64,000 nt of DNA from Paraburkholderia hospita (GTDB lineage Bacteria > Pseudomonadota > Gammaproteobacteria > Burkholderiales > Burkholderiaceae), in contig NZ_CP026107.1 of NCBI RefSeq assembly GCF_002902965.1, positions 558,001 through 622,000 of the forward strand, read 5' to 3'. The notes under the pieces are model-generated. The model was not told where the DNA came from, did not search any database, and worked only from the letters and a program-made list of their open reading frames with translations. The translations under genes were made by a program, and so were the position numbers. This document shows positions 63,177 to 64,000 of this stretch, in pieces (within the stretch, counting starts at the first letter, position 1; every line of letters begins with the position of its first letter).

Positions 63177-64000
63177 ATGCCACCGACCATTCATCCTTTC
63201 TTTGACCCCGCCACCTGGACCGTGACTTACGTGGTGTTTGCAGAGGGTCATGCCGGATGCGCCATCATCGACCCGGTGCTGGACTACGATCCCAAGGCTG
63301 GACGGACCTCCACCGCCAGTGCCGGCAAGGTGATCGATTTCATACGTGAGCGTGCGCTGCGCGTCGAATGGATACTGGAAACACATGCACACGCCGACCA
63401 TCTTTCTGCTGCTGCGTATCTCAAGCGCGAACTGGGCGGGCGCATTGCGATCGGCCAGCACATCCGGCGTGTGCAGGGTGTCTTCAAGACGCTCTTCAAC
63501 CTCGAGCCGGCGTTCCGTCTGGACGGATCGCAGTTCGACCACCTTTTCGAGGATGGCGAGATGTTTGCCATCAATGGTCTGACGGGCAGGGCGATGCATG
63601 TGCCCGGGCACACGCCTGCCGACATGGCGTACCAGATCGGGGACGCCGTGTTTGTCGGGGACACGCTTTTCATGCCCGACGTCGGCACCGCGCGGTGCGA
63701 CTTTCCAGGCGGTGATGCGCATGAACTGTATCGCTCTATCCGCAAGCTGCTGGCCCTGCCAGCCGACGTGCGGCTATTCATGTGCCATGACTATCCGCCC
63801 GAAGGACGCGGGCCTGCATGGGAAACCACGGTGCGCGAACAGCGGGAACGCAATATCCACGTGCACGACGGCGTAAGCGAAGAGCAGTTTGTCGCCATGC
63901 GCCAGGCACGCGATGCGACCCTGGCGATGCCCACGCTGATCCTGCCGGCGGTGCAGGTCAATGTCCGCGCCGGTGAGTTTCCGCCGCCAGAGGCAAACGG
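63177..64000 (+). CDS. blh: MBL-fold persulfide dioxygenase (Blh/type II PDO), partial at window end
   Basis: Open from ATG 63177 (GGAG 7 bases upstream) to the end of the window, at least 274 codons, with no stop yet. Metallo-beta-lactamase ligands are complete: THAHADH (His70, His72, Asp74, His75), His145 in PGHTPAD, Asp162 in VGDTLF and His204 in MCHDYPP. The family oxidises glutathione persulfide to sulfite and needs a single iron. In the Xylella/Agrobacterium bigR operon the same group (bigR, blh, YeeE-type transporters) detoxifies sulfide. It is divergent from bigR. The 3' end lies outside the window. Confidence 0.88.
   Translation, partial: MPPTIHPFFDPATWTVTYVVFAEGHAGCAIIDPVLDYDPKAGRTSTASAGKVIDFIRERALRVEWILETHAHADHLSAAAYLKRELGGRIAIGQHIRRVQGVFKTLFNLEPAFRLDGSQFDHLFEDGEMFAINGLTGRAMHVPGHTPADMAYQIGDAVFVGDTLFMPDVGTARCDFPGGDAHELYRSIRKLLALPADVRLFMCHDYPPEGRGPAWETTVREQRERNIHVHDGVSEEQFVAMRQARDATLAMPTLILPAVQVNVRAGEFPPPEAN

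Noticed and set aside
1..64000. CRISPR array, tRNA, rRNA or prophage
   Set aside because: No regularly spaced repeats, no tRNA-like cloverleaf or rRNA block and no run of phage genes were seen on either strand.

Overview
The window looks like a chromosome or megaplasmid segment from a Burkholderiaceae bacterium, most likely Paraburkholderia or Caballeronia. This is judged from the high GC content, the density of LysR/AraC-regulated catabolic operons and the family mix; no similarity search was possible. No rRNA, tRNA, CRISPR array or complete prophage was seen. The character is accessory: many small operons, several solitary genes and many decayed genes.

Layout. 0.3-6 kb: a secreted sialidase-like beta-propeller protein, a tautomerase, and a GlxA-type regulator divergent from an SDR plus a periplasmic DJ-1/PfpI protein. 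6.1-7.4 kb: a graveyard holding a molybdopterin oxidoreductase tail and a dctA copy cut by a transposase remnant. 7.7-9.1 kb: a potassium channel and a tiny ORF. 9.3-15.2 kb: a hydroxyacid dehydrogenase, intact dctA, an HMG-CoA-lyase-like enzyme, a CaiB-type CoA-transferase, a LysR regulator and an MFS remnant, read as an uptake, CoA-activation and cleavage route for an organic acid. 15.6-18.8 kb: a Kelch/Ig lipoprotein and a McrA-like HNH endonuclease. 19.7-25.8 kb: a Liv-type ABC importer followed by an alpha/beta-hydrolase fused to a class III nucleotidyl cyclase. 26-37.5 kb: a catabolic island (aldo/keto reductase, SRPBCC, Fe-alcohol dehydrogenase, MFS, FMN hydroxyacid oxidase, SDR, cyclase-family hydrolase, NIPSNAP, aldehyde dehydrogenase) with two LysR regulators and clear operator palindromes. 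38-44.5 kb: an AraC regulator with a diiron protein, a CDF-type cation transporter, a Met-rich secreted protein, and SDR and autotransporter pseudogenes. 44.4-56.4 kb: small DNA-binding proteins, then a leftward operon (redoxin-like, HPr-like, spermidine-synthase-like), a DUF1275 membrane protein, a six-subunit hydrogenase-4-like complex and a universal stress protein. 56.8-61.7 kb: small proteins, a diguanylate cyclase and an unrecognised 351-aa protein. 61.9-64 kb: a BigR-type sulfide-responsive cluster with a persulfide dioxygenase that runs off the end.

The most interesting part is 45-55.3 kb. The hydrogenase-like complex has lost the cysteine motifs that hold the Ni-Fe site, so it resembles the energy-converting hydrogenase-related (Ehr) complexes. 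A nearly identical 19-bp palindrome lies upstream of it and upstream of the redoxin/HPr/spermidine-synthase operon. The HPr-like protein carries Asp at both classical HPr phosphorylation positions (15 and 46). Together these suggest a jointly controlled membrane-energy and signalling module whose role is not evident from the sequence.
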